A stretch of 37,414 nt of DNA from contig JYJN01000103.1 in assembly GCA_003263845.1 (NCBI GenBank), positions 1 to 37,414 on the forward strand, written 5' to 3'. Positions 1 to 9,145 of the stretch are shown here, one piece after another; the stretch's first letter is position 1, and each line of letters starts with the position of its first letter. Source of the DNA: Vibrio aestivus. Lineage in GTDB: Bacteria > Pseudomonadota > Gammaproteobacteria > Enterobacterales > Vibrionaceae. Below the pieces are notes generated by a model. It had not been told where the DNA came from, searched no databases, and saw nothing but the letters and a program-made list of their open reading frames with translations. The position numbers were made by a program, and so were the translations under genes.

Positions 1-114
1 AAAAATTGTACGTTTAATGGAAAAATAGTGGCTTTGACTCGAAATTTTTCCGAAAAGGAATTTATTTACACGATTGTTACTTGAGTTGAAGGCGAGAGGT
101 GGCTAGAATTTCTG

Positions 115-310
115 CGTCTTTGGGGAGTAGCTTACCTAATCATCAACACTGGGATGTTAGGTTCGTCTGTCAACATAATTGATGCAAAATCATCATGGCA
201 TTCGAGACGACAATCGACCACAACAACACATAAGTCGACATCGTTTAGCAAGACCTTAGACAAACATCGTGAACCGGGGTGGGGCGCGAGGTTTGTCTAC
301 GGTTAAATAT
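115..310 (+). promoter_or_regulatory. yybP-ykoY family Mn2+ riboswitch
   Basis: The leader before the manganese exporter gene carries the conserved blocks of the yybP-ykoY aptamer as I remember them: GGGGAGTAGC at 122-131, a GTC-TGTCAACA block near 166-176, GCAAGACCTT at 248-257 and ACCGGGGTGGGGCGCGAGGT at 273-292. In this family Mn2+ binding turns on export genes, which fits the exporter directly downstream. TGGGGCG at 280-286 (3' aptamer strand) is complementary to CGCCCCA at 319-325, just before the start codon, which suggests a switch that hides or frees the translation start. The family call is from motif recognition; the switch mechanism is inferred. Confidence 0.88.
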
Positions 311-337
311 AATAATCCCGCCCCAAACGAGCATGTC

Positions 338-891
338 GTGAGCGTTTTAGCTATATCAATTTCAACTGTCGCCTTAGCCGAAATAGGCGATAAGACCCAA
401 CTATTATCCCTGCTTTTAGCCAGTCGATATCGTAAACCGATTCCCATCATTGTGGCGATATTTCTAGCCACCATAGCCAATCATGCCTTAGCCGCTTGGT
501 TGGTGTGGTGGTCGCGGATCATTTATCTCAAGAAGTTCTTAAATGGGTGCTGGTGGTTAGTTTTATTGCTATGGCCGCCTGGGTGCTGATTCCCGATAAA
601 TTAGATGACGATGAAGGGATCTCCAATCGTGGCCCATTTGTCGCCAGCTTCATTGCCTTTTTTGTTGCTGAGATCGGTGACAAAACCCAAATTGCCACCT
701 CCATCCTTGGCGCACAGTTTTCGGATGCGCTGTTTATGGTCATCTTAGGCACTACCATTGGCATGTTACTGGCCAACGTACCTGTGGTGATTATTGGTAA
801 ATTATCTGCCGATAAATTGCCATTAGGTTTGATTCGTAAGATCACCGCATTGCTGTTTATTGGTTTAGCAGTAGCGGCGGCAATCGTATAA
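338..891 (+). CDS. mneA: MneA-like manganese exporter (UPF0016/GDT1), apparent frameshift
   Basis: Inner-membrane Mn2+ exporter of the UPF0016/TMEM165 family. Two copies of the signature E-x-G-D-K-T are visible: AEIGDKTQ near the N-terminus and AEIGDKTQ again in the second half, each followed by hydrophobic helices, as expected for the internally duplicated family. The frame is broken near 503: restoring one G (TTGGTG to TTGGGTG) joins the halves into about 184 residues, the normal family length. I chose the GTG at 338 because the protein then begins VSVLAISISTVALAEIGDK; the longer frame from 269 would start inside the riboswitch. The riboswitch upstream supports a manganese role. The frameshift is probably a sequencing error. 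In V. cholerae the homologue is MneA. Confidence 0.88.
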
Positions 892-1050
892 ATCTTGTCG
901 CGAAAATGAGTCGAAAAATCAAAACTGAGTAGACAAATGCGCCAGATCAAACTCTGACCCGAAAAGTCGATGATGTGTGATAGCTGACATAGTAGTGTCA
1001 CAATTGTCATGCTACTTTAATCTTGTATTCAGTGGCGAGAGGGCGCAATT

Positions 1051-1308
1051 ATGCTTACACGTTACATGGGAATGACCCCACAAAGTCAAAGCTACTTATT
1101 CACCTTTGGTTTGGTACTGACCTTACTGGGTATGGTGCTTACCGACATGTGGTTACCAATGGTGGTTGGCGCAATCATAATGACTGGGCTGATGGTCGAA
1201 TCTTGGATTCGAGTAGCTCACATTATTCCTATGCACCAAGAGATGCGTAATATGCAGAAGCAACTCGACAAGCTGCAATCAAAGGTTTATCAGCAGTCGC
1301 AAGATTAA
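1051..1308 (+). CDS. small two-helix membrane protein with C-terminal coil
   Basis: An 85-residue protein of unknown function. Two hydrophobic segments (about residues 15-31 and 33-50) are followed by a charged, Gln/Lys-rich tail (about residues 60-85) with heptad-like Met/Leu spacing (MRNMQKQLDKLQSKVYQQ) that could form a coiled coil in the cytoplasm. A GAGAGGG ribosome-binding site about 8 bases upstream supports the ATG at 1051, and a strong terminator follows the stop. It sits 160 bp after the manganese exporter on the same strand but has room for its own promoter. I do not recognise the family, though the organisation looks like a genuine conserved small gene. Confidence 0.7.
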   Translation: MLTRYMGMTPQSQSYLFTFGLVLTLLGMVLTDMWLPMVVGAIIMTGLMVESWIRVAHIIPMHQEMRNMQKQLDKLQSKVYQQSQD

Positions 1309-1318
1309 ACTCGACGCT

Positions 1319-1353
1319 AAAAAAGGCAGCACCCTGTTGGGTGCTGCCTTTTT
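1319..1353 (+). terminator. Rho-independent terminator
   Basis: A 15-base inverted repeat (1320-1334 with 1339-1353, loop TGTT) has an A-tract on one side and a T-tract on the other. It ends the 85-residue gene and could also act toward tusA, which lies convergent to it. Confidence 0.9.
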
Positions 1354-1411
1354 ATTTGGATTTTTAAATCGCTCTGAACCCCGCACTTGAAGTCACTAGG
1401 GTATAGAGACT

Positions 1412-1660
1412 TTACGCCACGCCTTTTTTTATCAGGTATTGATAAGGCAGCTCATCACTTTGCGCCGCAACCAATTCATGGTCCATAAAACGGCAAAAGC
1501 TTGGAATGTCGCGAGTGGTTGATGGGTCATCTGCCGTTACGAGCAGTATTTCACCATCTTGCATCTTTCTAATTGTCTTCCTGACCATCATTACAGGCTC
1601 TGGACAGCGAAGTCCTTGGGCATCCAGCGTGTGTTGAGCAAGTTCAGTATTAATCGTCAT
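1412..1660 (-). CDS. tusA: sulfur carrier protein TusA
   Basis: 82-residue sulfurtransferase that takes persulfide sulfur from IscS and passes it to the TusBCD/TusE relay for 2-thiouridine formation on tRNA wobble bases. The active-site motif CPEP is present ([17 protein letters not shown], about residues 17-33), followed by the [13 protein letters not shown] segment typical of the family. Length equals the family norm. It is transcribed alone on the minus strand, convergent with the 85-residue gene and divergent from the small ORF at 1808. No strong Shine-Dalgarno sequence is visible before this ATG, but the N-terminus fits homologues. Confidence 0.93.
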   Translation of the reverse strand: MTINTELAQHTLDAQGLRCPEPVMMVRKTIRKMQDGEILLVTADDPSTTRDIPSFCRFMDHELVAAQSDELPYQYLIKKGVA

Positions 1661-1807
1661 GGTCTATTCATATCTAGCTTTGGAGAGGCTGATGATACTG
1701 TTGAAGAAAAAATATTCAATAAGCACTTGGCAAATGGATCAATTTGTTTTAATTTAGTTAACAAGTTGGTAACAATTAAAAGCAAGCACAAAGGCAAGGA
1801 GCGAGAT

Positions 1808-1990
1808 TTGAGCACAATCGATAGATTGACCATCTATTACGTTCTTTGTTTTATTTCGATATGTGCATTGTTTTTAAGAGGACCAGCGGAACCATCACTA
1901 TCGCCACTTATGGGCATAAGTGCGACGATTATTGGGATTTGGCTTGAGACGCATCGCGGGCACGATGCTTCTAAAGAGCAAAACAATTGA
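1808..1990 (+). CDS. small hypothetical membrane protein, TTG start
   Basis: A 60-residue ORF starting with TTG at 1808, preceded by AGGCAAGGAG about 8 bases upstream. The same frame is open back to 1559 but that part is antisense to tusA and reads as non-protein-like sequence, so I take the shorter start. The product has a hydrophobic segment (about residues 8-23, YYVLCFISICALFL), a second apolar stretch (about residues 32-45), then a polar tail (THRGHDASKEQNN). It is probably a small inner-membrane protein of unknown function. The terminator at 2093-2118 lies in the same orientation. Moderate confidence that it is expressed. Confidence 0.5.
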   Translation: MSTIDRLTIYYVLCFISICALFLRGPAEPSLSPLMGISATIIGIWLETHRGHDASKEQNN

Positions 1991-2092
1991 TGTTTCCACA
2001 CTGAGTAACACTTATCAGACATGGGCTTAGTACCGCACATACTGAGCTAACAACCTATACATTCCGACACTATCCCCAGTTTTCTTGGGCTT

Positions 2093-2118
2093 CCCCGCTG
2101 AAAGGCGGGATTTTTTTT
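2093..2118 (+). terminator. Rho-independent terminator
   Basis: CCCGC (2094-2098) pairs with GCGGG (2105-2109), followed by an eight-T run. It is oriented to stop transcription from the small ORF at 1808 before the LysR gene. Confidence 0.75.
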
Positions 2119-2208
2119 GCCTAATTTCTAACTTATTGACCTTGCACTTGGCTCTGCATCTTGAGGCCATTTGGGTATACACTAAAGCGATAAGTGTATG
2201 AGGTTTGT

Positions 2209-3152
2209 ATGGAATTAGAAGAAGTCTACCGTCGAGATTTAAACTTACTGGTGGCGCTGCGAGTCTTGATAGAAGAGAGCAGCGTGAGCAAAGCTGCGAC
2301 GCGTCTTAACCTGAGTCAGTCAGCCATGAGCCGCGTGTTAGGACGTCTGCGAGATCTGCTCGGCGACCCTTTGTTTACTCGGCAAGGGCAACATCTCATC
2401 CCGACAGAAAAAGCACTGGAAATCGATCGAAGCTTAGGTGAGCCGCTGGAATCGCTGCGTCAGTTACTGTCACCGGTTGAGTTTGAGCCTAAACAGTGCG
2501 ACCAGACGTTCACCATTGCCACTACTGATTACGCAATGCAAACCATCTTGCCATTTGCTCTGCCGCGTATTTACCAAGAAGCCCCCAAGTCTCGTTTGAA
2601 TTCTTACCTTTGCAGCACGATAGACTGGCCGACCAGCTCACCTACGAAAGTGCCGACTTAGCGATTTGCCGCCCTACAGGACCGGTTGAACCGCTACGTA
2701 GTGATGTACTGGGTAAGGTTGGCGTGTTGTGTCTGCTGTCTAAACAGCATCCGCTAGCCGATAAAGAGATGAGTTTGGAAGATTACTCTCGCTATCCGCA
2801 TGCCATGATCGCGATTAGCGATGGTGTCAAAGCCTTGCTCGATCAAGCTTTGGTCGGCTCACCGAAACGCAAGATGGTGCTGCGTGCCTATCATCTGGAA
2901 GCGGCTCTAGCGATTGTTGATACCATGCCGATTATTATCACCGTACCTGCGGATTTAGCGTATCTAGTGGCTGAGCGTTACGATTTGGCGGTCAAACCAT
3001 TGCCGTTTAAGTTCACTCCATTCGACTATTCAATGATTTGGCATCCAAGGTGTGAACATTCACCGGCGCAAGAGTGGCTAAGAGCTATTGTGAAGGAAGA
3101 GTGTGGTCGCTTAATATCAAAACGTATTGAAGATATGGGGTTGAGCGAATAG
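2209..3152 (+). CDS. LysR-family transcriptional regulator, apparent frameshift
   Basis: DNA-binding regulator: an N-terminal winged helix-turn-helix (about residues 5-65, DLNLLVALRVLIEESSVSKA then LNLSQSAMSRVLGRLRDLLG) followed by a periplasmic-binding-protein-like effector domain. The frame breaks near 2589, where AAGTC should be AAGGTC; adding one G gives about 314 residues, typical for LysR. The start at 2209 is preferred over the in-frame GTG at 2194 because GAGG lies five bases before it. The C-terminal domain (with AICRP and IVDTMPIIITVP) resembles the LeuO/NodD-type branch. The target genes cannot be read from the sequence. The lesion is likely a sequencing error. Confidence 0.85.
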
Positions 3153-3203
3153 TGTTTTAGTTAGCGCGCTTGTTAATGCGTCAGGACGGAAATTTGAACA
3201 CAC

Positions 3204-3245
3204 AAAAGCCAGCACAATATAGTTAACCTAAAAGGGCTGGCTTTT
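3204..3245. terminator. bidirectional terminator between LysR gene and acuI
   Basis: AAAAGCCAGC (3204-3213) pairs with GCTGGCTTTT (3236-3245) around a 22-base loop. It lies between two convergent genes and has A/T tracts suitable for both directions. Confidence 0.7.
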
Positions 3246-3261
3246 ATCATTCGACTTAGCT

Positions 3262-4242
3262 TTAAAGCTTAATCACGACACGGCCAGTAACTTGACCATT
3301 GGTGATGTCTTCTGCGTATTGAGGCGCTTGTCCTAGAGCAACTTCAGTACATGCTTGCTCGAAGTAGCTCTCTGGTAGTAACTCAACCAGTTTTTCCCAA
3401 GCCGCGATACGTTTTTCAGTTGGGCACATTACCGAATCCACACCTTGTAGGCGTACATTGCGCAGAATGAACGGCATAACCGTAGTTGGCAGGTCAAAGC
3501 CACCCGCAAGACCACAAGCTGCCACAACGCTGTTGTAATCCATTTGCGCTAGCACCTTTGCCAGCACTTTGCTGCCTACGGTATCGACTGCACCCGCCCA
3601 CACTTGCTTCTCAAGTGGACGTGCAGGCTCTTCGAATTCAGTACGGTCGATAATGCGGCTTGCACCTAGTTTTTCAAGTAGCGGGCCGTTTTGCTCTACA
3701 CGACCTGTAACCGCTGCAACCTTGTAACCTAACTGAGCAAGAAGCGTGACTGCTACAGAACCCACACCGCCACTGGCACCTGTCACAAGGACTTCGCCGT
3801 CTTCAGGTTTTACGTCGCCATCAAGTAGGGTTTGTACACATAGCATTGCAGTGAAGCCAGCGGTGCCAACCATCATCGCCTTTTTGCTGTCTAGGCCTTT
3901 TGGTAGTGGTACTAACCAATCGGCTTTAAGACGAGCGCGCTGCGCCATGCCACCCCAGTGGTTTTCACCTACGCCCCAACCTGTTAGGACAACGGCGTCA
4001 CCAGCTTGGTAGCGATCGTCTTCAGAGCTGATCACCTTTCCCGCCATATCAATGCCCGGAACCATTGGGAAGTTACGGATGATCTTGCCTTTACCGGTAA
4101 TCGCTAGGCCATCTTTGTAGTTAAGAGATGAGTAATCGACTTCAACGAGAACGTCGCCTTCAGGCAGCTGAGATTCATCGATCTGTTCGATGTTAGCAAT
4201 GGTACGTTTTTCTTCTTGATTTAGAACTAATGCATTAAACAT
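3262..4242 (-). CDS. acuI: acrylyl-CoA reductase / YhdH-type quinone oxidoreductase
   Basis: 326-residue zinc-independent medium-chain dehydrogenase of the YhdH/AcuI group, which reduces acrylyl-CoA to propionyl-CoA with NADPH. Visible features: N-terminal SSLNYKDGLAITGKGKI (substrate side), PGIDMAGKV, and the nucleotide-binding VTGASGGVGSVAVTLL with Rossmann fold in the second half; it ends with TGRVVIKL, as is usual for this family. The ATG at 4242 has GGAG seven bases upstream; a longer frame to 4281 lacks such support. In marine bacteria AcuI detoxifies acryloyl-CoA from DMSP breakdown, but the true substrate here is inferred from family only. Confidence 0.9.
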   Translation of the reverse strand: MFNALVLNQEEKRTIANIEQIDESQLPEGDVLVEVDYSSLNYKDGLAITGKGKIIRNFPMVPGIDMAGKVISSEDDRYQAGDAVVLTGWGVGENHWGGMAQRARLKADWLVPLPKGLDSKKAMMVGTAGFTAMLCVQTLLDGDVKPEDGEVLVTGASGGVGSVAVTLLAQLGYKVAAVTGRVEQNGPLLEKLGASRIIDRTEFEEPARPLEKQVWAGAVDTVGSKVLAKVLAQMDYNSVVAACGLAGGFDLPTTVMPFILRNVRLQGVDSVMCPTEKRIAAWEKLVELLPESYFEQACTEVALGQAPQYAEDITNGQVTGRVVIKL

Positions 4243-4394
4243 GTTTATCTCCAACAGGATAGCTATAACGATTGGTAGCAAGGAAAGTGTTCATAGTGTA
4301 GTTCGGATATCACTATGATTAAAATGAAACTTTAGCATTATATCTATGCGTTTAGTGCATTTAATCTAAAGCTGAAAAAGACAGCAGAAAAAGA

Positions 4395-4419
4395 AAAGCC
4401 AATCACAAGGATTGGCTTT
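4395..4419 (-). terminator. terminator of the ilv operon
   Basis: On the minus strand AAAGCCAAT and ATTGGCTTT form a nine-base stem (4411-4419 with 4395-4403), followed by a T-rich run down to about 4384. It lies about 60 bp past the ilvA stop and closes ilvGMEDA. Confidence 0.85.
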
Positions 4420-4479
4420 CAAGAGTTTGATTAACCTAAAGAGTTAGGTTTCCTAGCTGAGAACTCAGTCAGTTAAGAG

Positions 4480-6027
4480 CTACGACAGGAAGAACTGATA
4501 CGACGGGTTGTCGGTTTCGTCTTTGCACTGATAACCCAGCTCACGAAGGTGCGACGAGAATTGAGCTAAATCCGCTTCATCCAGTTCGAAACCACATAAG
4601 ACTCGTCCGTAATCGGCGCCATGGTTGCGGTAATTGAACAAGCTAATGTTCCAATGTGTGCCTAATGTGCTTAAGAACTTCAGCAGCGCACCTGGATACT
4701 CTGGGAACTCAAAGCTATACAAACGCTCTTTGAGTGGCTTGGATGGCTTACCACCAATCATGTAACGCACGTGCAGCTTCGCCATTTCGTCGTCTGACAG
4801 ATCAACCACTGGGTAGCCACCATCGCGCAAGTCATGAATGATGTTCTCCAGCTCCTCTTGGCCACCTTGCAGGCGTACACCAACGAAAATATTGGCTAAG
4901 CTGTCATCGTTGTAGCGATAGTTAAACTCAGTCACCGCACGGCCACCGATAATATTGCAGAACTCAAAGAAGGCACCTTGGCGCTCTGGAATCGTCACTG
5001 CAAGTAGGCCTTCACGCTTCTCACCAAGCTCACAACGCTCTGAAACATAGCGTAAGCCGTGGAAGTTGGTGTTCGCCCCAGACAAGATCGTTCCTAGCTG
5101 TTTACCTTGCAATTGGTTTTGCTCGGCAAATTTCTTAAGGCCCGCTAGTGCCACCGCACCTGAAGGTTCAGCGATCGCACGAGTATCTTCAAAGATATCT
5201 TTTACAGCGGCACAGATCTCATCACTGGATACTGAAATATGCCCATCAATATACTTTTGGCAGAGGCGGAAGGTCTCATCACCAATGCGTTTTACCGCAA
5301 CGCCATCGGCAAACATGCTGACTTGGTCAAGCACTACTGGCTCACCCGCGTCTAAGGCTGCTTTCAAACAAGAAGAGTCTTCTGGTTCAACGGCAATTAC
5401 TTTGATTTCAGGCATCAGCTGCTTAACCAGTACCGCGATACCTGCGGCAATACCACCACCGCCGACAGGAACGAAGATATAGTCTAGATGGCCATTTTGC
5501 TGCAGCATCTCCATACCGATCGTACCTTGACCTGCAATCACCAATGGATGATCGAAAGGGGGAACAAACGTATAGCTATGAGCATCAGACAGGCGCACGG
5601 CTTCCGCTTTCGCTTCGTCAAAGTTGCTACCGTGAAGAACCACATCACCACCAAAGTCACGAACGGCCTCGACTTTGATGTCTGGTGTGGTTTTTGGCAT
5701 TACGATAGTGGTTTTAATGCCTAACTTGGTGCCGGAAAGTGCCATACCTTGAGCATGGTTACCCGCTGAAGCCGTAATGACACCGGCGGCTTTTTGCTCT
5801 TCCGAGAGGTTCGCCACCATGTTGTAAGCACCGCGAAGTTTGAATGAGTGGACCGGTTGACGGTCCTCTCGTTTAATCTGAACTTCATTGCCTGTGCGCT
5901 GTGACAAACGTGGCATGGATTGCAACGGAGTGACGGTCGCCACTTCGTACACGGGCGCTCTTAAGATCTGGCGCAGGTAGTCTGCACCAGATTGTCCGCT
6001 ATCCTTAGCAGTAACAGGCTCACTCAT
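4480..6027 (-). CDS. ilvA: threonine deaminase (biosynthetic)
   Basis: 515 residues, the usual length of biosynthetic threonine ammonia-lyase, which makes 2-oxobutanoate from threonine as the first step to isoleucine. The PLP-binding lysine lies in HSFKLRGAYNM (Lys63), the glycine-rich phosphate loop is VPVGGGGIAAGIA, and ASAGNHAQGMA is also present. Two ACT-like regulatory repeats follow from about residue 335 to the end, the site of isoleucine feedback inhibition and valine activation in the family. It is the last gene of the operon, three bases after ilvD. The reading frame is intact, unlike ilvD and ilvG. Confidence 0.97.
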   Translation of the reverse strand: MSEPVTAKDSGQSGADYLRQILRAPVYEVATVTPLQSMPRLSQRTGNEVQIKREDRQPVHSFKLRGAYNMVANLSEEQKAAGVITASAGNHAQGMALSGTKLGIKTTIVMPKTTPDIKVEAVRDFGGDVVLHGSNFDEAKAEAVRLSDAHSYTFVPPFDHPLVIAGQGTIGMEMLQQNGHLDYIFVPVGGGGIAAGIAVLVKQLMPEIKVIAVEPEDSSCLKAALDAGEPVVLDQVSMFADGVAVKRIGDETFRLCQKYIDGHISVSSDEICAAVKDIFEDTRAIAEPSGAVALAGLKKFAEQNQLQGKQLGTILSGANTNFHGLRYVSERCELGEKREGLLAVTIPERQGAFFEFCNIIGGRAVTEFNYRYNDDSLANIFVGVRLQGGQEELENIIHDLRDGGYPVVDLSDDEMAKLHVRYMIGGKPSKPLKERLYSFEFPEYPGALLKFLSTLGTHWNISLFNYRNHGADYGRVLCGFELDEADLAQFSSHLRELGYQCKDETDNPSYQFFLS

Positions 6028-6030
6028 GGG

Positions 6031-7873
6031 TTAACCCTCAAGCTTAGATTTGTCGCGAACCGCGCCTTTGTCAGCACTGGTTGCCATGCTAGCGTACGCT
6101 TTAAGTGCAAATGACACTTCACGAACACGGTCAACTGGCTTCCAGCCGATCTTGTCTTGTTCAGCGCGGCGAGCGGCAAGCTCTTCGTCTGAAACTTCAA
6201 GCGAGATTGAACGGTTTGGAATGTCGATTGCGATGATATCGCCTTGCTTAACTAGGCCAATTGCACCGCCATTTGCTGCTTCTGGTGAAGCGTGACCGAT
6301 AGATAGACCTGATGTACCGCCAGAGAAGCGACCATCAGTTAGCAGCGCACACTCTTTACCTAAGCCCATAGACTTAAGGTAAGTGGTTGGGTAAAGCATC
6401 TCCTGCATGCCCGGACCACCTTTTGGACCTTCGTAACGGATGATAACCACATCGCCCGCTTTCACTTTGCCACCTAAGATGCCTTCAACCGCATCTTCTT
6501 GGCTTTCAAATACCACAGCAGGGCCAGTGAACTTGTGGATGCTCTCATCAACCCCTGCTGTTTTAACGATACAGCCGTCTAGCGCGATGTTACCTGAAAG
6601 AACGGCTAGGCCACCCTCTTGGCTGAATGCGTTTTCTTTAGTGCGGATACAGCCATCAACACGGTCATCGTCGAGGCGATCCCAACGACAATCTTGAGAG
6701 AAGGCTTGCGTGGTACGAATACCCGCAGGGCCTGCGCGGAAGAACTTCAATACGTCAGCATCTTCCGTTTGCATGATGTCGTACTGAGCAAGCTGCTCTT
6801 TCATGCTCAAACCCAATACAGTGCGGGCTTCGTTGTGTAGAAGGCCTGCGCGATCCAGCTCACCAAGGATGGCCATTACACCACCAGCGCGGTGAACGTC
6901 TTCCATGTGGTACTTCTGAGTTGAAGGCGCCACTTTACATAGGTGCGGAACTTGACGAGATAGGCGATCGATATCTTCCATATCGAAATCCACTTCACCT
7001 TCTTGCGCTGCCGCCAATAGGTGAAGAATCGTGTTGGTTGAACCACCCATGGCGATATCCAGTGCCATTGCGTTTTCAAACGCATCAAAGGTTGCGATAT
7101 TGCGTGGCAGTGCGGATTCGTCATCTTGCTCGTAGTAACGACGAGTCAGTTCAACGATGCGTCGGCCAGCACTTAGGAATAGCTGCTCACGGTCTGCGTG
7201 CGTTGCTAGCATTTGAACCGTTACCTGGCTGAGATAGGCCAAGTGCTTCAGTTAGACAGTTCATCGAGTTTGCAGTGAACATACCAGAACATGAGCCACA
7301 AGTTGGACATGCGCTACGTTCGATTTGCTCACTTTGTTCGTCAGAGACTTTCGGGTCAGCACCTTGGATCATCGCGTCCACCAAGTCTAACTTGATGATT
7401 TGATCGGAAAGCTTAGTTTTACCTGCTTCCATTGGGCCGCCAGACACAAAGATCACTGGGATATTTAGGCGCATTGACGCCATTAGCATTCCCGGAGTGA
7501 TTTTGTCACAGTTCGAGATACATACCATGGCGTCAGCACAGTGCGCGTTTACCATGTACTCTACTGAGTCTGCGATAAGCTCACGCGACGGTAAAGAGTA
7601 CAGCATGCCGCCGTGACCCATTGCGATACCATCATCAACTGCGATGGTGTTGAATTCTTTGGCAATACCACCGGCTTTTTCAATTTCACGAGCGACGAGT
7701 TGGCCCATGTCTTTCAGGTGAACGTGACCTGGAACGAACTGAGTAAATGAGTTAACCACGGCGATGATTGGCTTGCCGAAGTCTTCGTCTTTAACACCCG
7801 TTGCACGCCAAAGCGCGCGAGCACCGGCCATATTACGGCCATGAGTTGTGGTTGCTGATCTATATTTAGGCAT
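6031..7873 (-). CDS. ilvD: dihydroxy-acid dehydratase, apparent frameshift
   Basis: Iron-sulfur dehydratase making 2-oxoisovalerate and 2-oxo-3-methylvalerate in valine and isoleucine synthesis. N-terminal [20 protein letters not shown], cluster-binding CDKITPGM and [15 protein letters not shown], and C-terminal [14 protein letters not shown] are all present. The frame breaks at 7212-7214: a run of three T on the plus strand should be two, so one base is inserted. Correcting it rejoins GNGS to MLATHADRE and gives 613 residues, the exact family length. The lesion is most likely a sequencing error, because the rest of the operon is complete. It lies between ilvE and ilvA. Confidence 0.95.
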
Positions 7874-7903
7874 TGTGTTACTTCCTTATTTTTGCCGGTG
7901 CGA

Positions 7904-8848
7904 TTATTTGTTTGCGTCTTGTGGGTATACGTAATCTAGCCAGCCCCACTTATCTTCAGTGGTGCCATTGAATAGGCCAAAGTAAGCTGCTTGGAGCTCT
8001 TTCGTGATTGGGCCGCGTTTACCTGTACCCACTTCGATCTTATCGATAGTTGCAACAGGAACGACTTCTGCTGCTGTACCGGTCATGAATACTTCATCTG
8101 CTAGATATAGGGCTTCGCGAGCGATGTTTGCTTCACGCACTTCATAGCCACGGTCACGAGCGAGAATCATAATAGTGTCGCGAGTGATACCAGGTAGGAT
8201 TGCACTGGTTGCTGGTGGTGTGGTGATCACGCCATCTTTAATGACAAATATGTTCTCACCTGCACCTTCTGATAGGTAACCATCAACGCTTAGTGCGATA
8301 CCTTCATCGTAACCGTGACGGCGAGCTTCGCCACCCACTAGTAGTGAAGATAGGTAGTTACCACCCGCTTTAGCAGCCGTTGGAATCGTATTTGGTGCTG
8401 CGCGGTTCCAACTTGAAATCATTGCATCAACGCCGTTTTCTAGCGCTTCTTCACCTAGGTATGAACCCCAAGGGAATGCCGCAATGATAAGCTCCATTTC
8501 CGTGCCTTCTGGCGGACATACGCCCAAACCTACGTTGCCAACAAAGCCAAGCGGACGAATATAAGCAGAATCAAGTTTGTTTTGACGCAGAGTTTCGCGC
8601 GTTGCTTCCATGATCTCTTCTTCAGTGTAAGGGATAGGGAAGCGGTAGATTTTTGCTGAATCTTTAAGGCGCTTAGCATGCTCAGGATGACGGAAGACAA
8701 CTGGGCCATTTGGAGTGTTGTAACAACGAACGCCTTCAAATACTGACGTACCGTAGTGCATAGCGTGAGTTAGCACGTGTACGTTAGCTTCAGCCCACGG
8801 CACCATCTCACCATTAAACCAAATGTAGTCTGCTGTTTTTGTAGCCAT
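7904..8848 (-). CDS. ilvE: branched-chain amino acid aminotransferase
   Basis: 314-residue PLP aminotransferase (fold type IV) for the last step of leucine, isoleucine and valine synthesis, with glutamate as amino donor. Key features: YIWFNGEMVPW at the start, THAMHYGTSVFEGVRCY, RPLGFVGNVGLGV, the catalytic lysine in PTAAKAGGNYLSS (about residue 160), EGAGENIFV and GTAAEVVPV. Frame intact. It is preceded by ilvM (12 bp gap) and followed 30 bp later by ilvD, the same order as in E. coli ilvGMEDA. Confidence 0.97.
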   Translation of the reverse strand: MATKTADYIWFNGEMVPWAEANVHVLTHAMHYGTSVFEGVRCYNTPNGPVVFRHPEHAKRLKDSAKIYRFPIPYTEEEIMEATRETLRQNKLDSAYIRPLGFVGNVGLGVCPPEGTEMELIIAAFPWGSYLGEEALENGVDAMISSWNRAAPNTIPTAAKAGGNYLSSLLVGGEARRHGYDEGIALSVDGYLSEGAGENIFVIKDGVITTPPATSAILPGITRDTIMILARDRGYEVREANIAREALYLADEVFMTGTAAEVVPVATIDKIEVGTGKRGPITKELQAAYFGLFNGTTEDKWGWLDYVYPQDANK

Positions 8849-8860
8849 TATTGTCTTCCT

Positions 8861-9145
8861 TTATACGTTAGCGTTGTGCTGGAGGTTGTTATTAGGGAGT
8901 TCGTTTTTATCAATTTTCGTTACTTCAACACTAATGACATCCCACAACTTTTCAATTTGGTTAGTGAGAAATGAGATAGGGCGATCACTATCGACAATAA
9001 TTTCCACACTGGCGATTTTACTTTCGTGATTTTGCGTACCCGCAACCTGTTTAACCACGAAGCCACGGTGACGAACCACACGAAGAACACGCTCCAACAG
9101 AACCGGTTTGTCGTCTGCTTTTATATCAAGAAAATATCTTTCCAT
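8861..9145 (-). CDS. ilvM: acetolactate synthase II small subunit
   Basis: 94-residue ACT-domain regulatory subunit that partners with IlvG. It begins [29 protein letters not shown], a single ACT fold, with the VEIIVDSDRPISFLTNQIEKL strand-helix segment after it; the last 15 residues are polar (NELPNNNLQHN). The start codon overlaps the ilvG stop by one base, showing translational coupling of the two subunits. Slightly longer than the E. coli protein (87 residues). Confidence 0.94.
   Translation of the reverse strand: MERYFLDIKADDKPVLLERVLRVVRHRGFVVKQVAGTQNHESKIASVEIIVDSDRPISFLTNQIEKLWDVISVEVTKIDKNELPNNNLQHNANV

Noticed and set aside
269..337. N-terminal extension of the manganese exporter from a GTG at 269
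   Set aside because: It lies inside the riboswitch aptamer, and the family N-terminus begins at 338.
1559..1807. N-terminal part of the open frame ending at 1990
   Set aside because: Antisense to tusA for its first 100 bases and not protein-like; the TTG at 1808 with a ribosome-binding site is more plausible.
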